NCBI RefSeq assembly: GCF_030408555.1
Contig: NZ_CP047048.1
Coordinates: 434,001-498,000, forward strand
From: Corynebacterium aurimucosum
GTDB taxonomy: Bacteria; Actinomycetota; Actinomycetes; Mycobacteriales; Mycobacteriaceae
Direction: 5' to 3'
Length of the DNA stretch: 64,000 nt
The notes under the pieces are model-generated. The model ran no database searches. It saw only the letters and a program-made list of their open reading frames with translations, and was not told the origin of the DNA. The position numbers and the translations under genes are program-made. Of the stretch, positions 63,914-64,000 are shown piece after piece; the stretch's first letter is position 1, and each line of letters starts with the position of its first letter.

Positions 63914-64000
63914 ATGGCAAACATCAAGCCGCTGGAGGACAAGGTCATCGTCCAGATCGTTGAAGCTGAGACCACCACCGCGTCCGGTCTGGTTATCCCG
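63914..64000 (+). CDS. groES: Co-chaperonin GroES, partial (N-terminal 29 residues)
   Basis: Starts at the ATG at 63914 after GGAGGA and runs off the window. [20 protein letters not shown] and SGLVIP are the conserved GroES start; the mobile loop would follow. Controlled by the upstream CIRCE. Confidence 0.95.
   Translation, partial: MANIKPLEDKVIVQIVEAETTTASGLVIP

Overview
The window is chromosomal DNA of a high-GC actinobacterium, most likely a Corynebacterium. The main evidence is the gene order: split ribosomal-protein arrays, a compact ESX-4-type secretion locus between truA and rplM, and then glmM, glmS, alr, tsaE, tsaB, rimI, tsaD and groES. A tuberculostearic-acid-type gene pair also fits. 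The species cannot be fixed from sequence reading alone; no rRNA or tRNA gene was seen.

Layout. 1-2306: two overlapping membrane GTPases of dynamin-like type on the minus strand, the first running off the window. 2613-15551: a plus-strand surface-polymer island with a TagD-like cytidylyltransferase, a CDP-alcohol phosphatidyltransferase, two GT2 glycosyltransferases, a Wzz-like protein, an O-antigen-ligase-like polymerase, a minus-strand lipoprotein, a Wzx-like flippase, a very large secreted fibrinogen-like/propeller/FN3 protein and a WecG/TagA-type glycosyltransferase. 15791-17783: a minus-strand initiating sugar-phosphate transferase cut in two by an IS3-family element. 18157-20359: a decayed IS1249-like transposase truncated by a second, also decayed, IS3-family element.

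20849-27032 holds rplN-rplX-rplE and rpsH-rplF-rplR-rpsE-rpmD-rplO. They are separated by an FNT channel gene, fdhD and a small DUF6457-like gene. 27138-29944 is a two-gene minus-strand unit for a branched lipid (TmsA/TmsB type). 30325-37532 holds secY-adk-map, an L,D-transpeptidase, infA, rpsM-rpsK-rpsD-rpoA and rplQ, followed by a striking 60-bp AT-rich palindrome and truA.

38660-48223 is the ESX-4-like type VII secretion locus: eccB, mycP, eccD, eccC, an Rv3446c-like protein and two WXG100 proteins. 48659-51154 is rplM-rpsI and glmM. 51294-53848 holds poorly characterised genes, including a long proline-rich membrane protein. 53919-54740 is an alpha/beta-hydrolase-fold protein that appears to lack its nucleophile. 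54859-62816 is glmS, alr, tsaE, an AspT-type transporter, an unknown secreted protein, tsaB, rimI (with an in-frame tandem repeat) and tsaD. The window ends with an unknown gene and the start of groES behind a CIRCE operator.

Together the window joins translation and export housekeeping to envelope functions: peptidoglycan precursor supply (glmM, glmS, alr), cell-wall cross-linking, lipid modification, T7 secretion and a variable surface glycan. The accessory genes lie in the breaks of the ribosomal arrays. No clearly new defence or mobile system was found. The best candidates for new biology are the polymer island with its fibrinogen-like protein, the proline-rich unit downstream of glmM and the pseudo-hydrolase.
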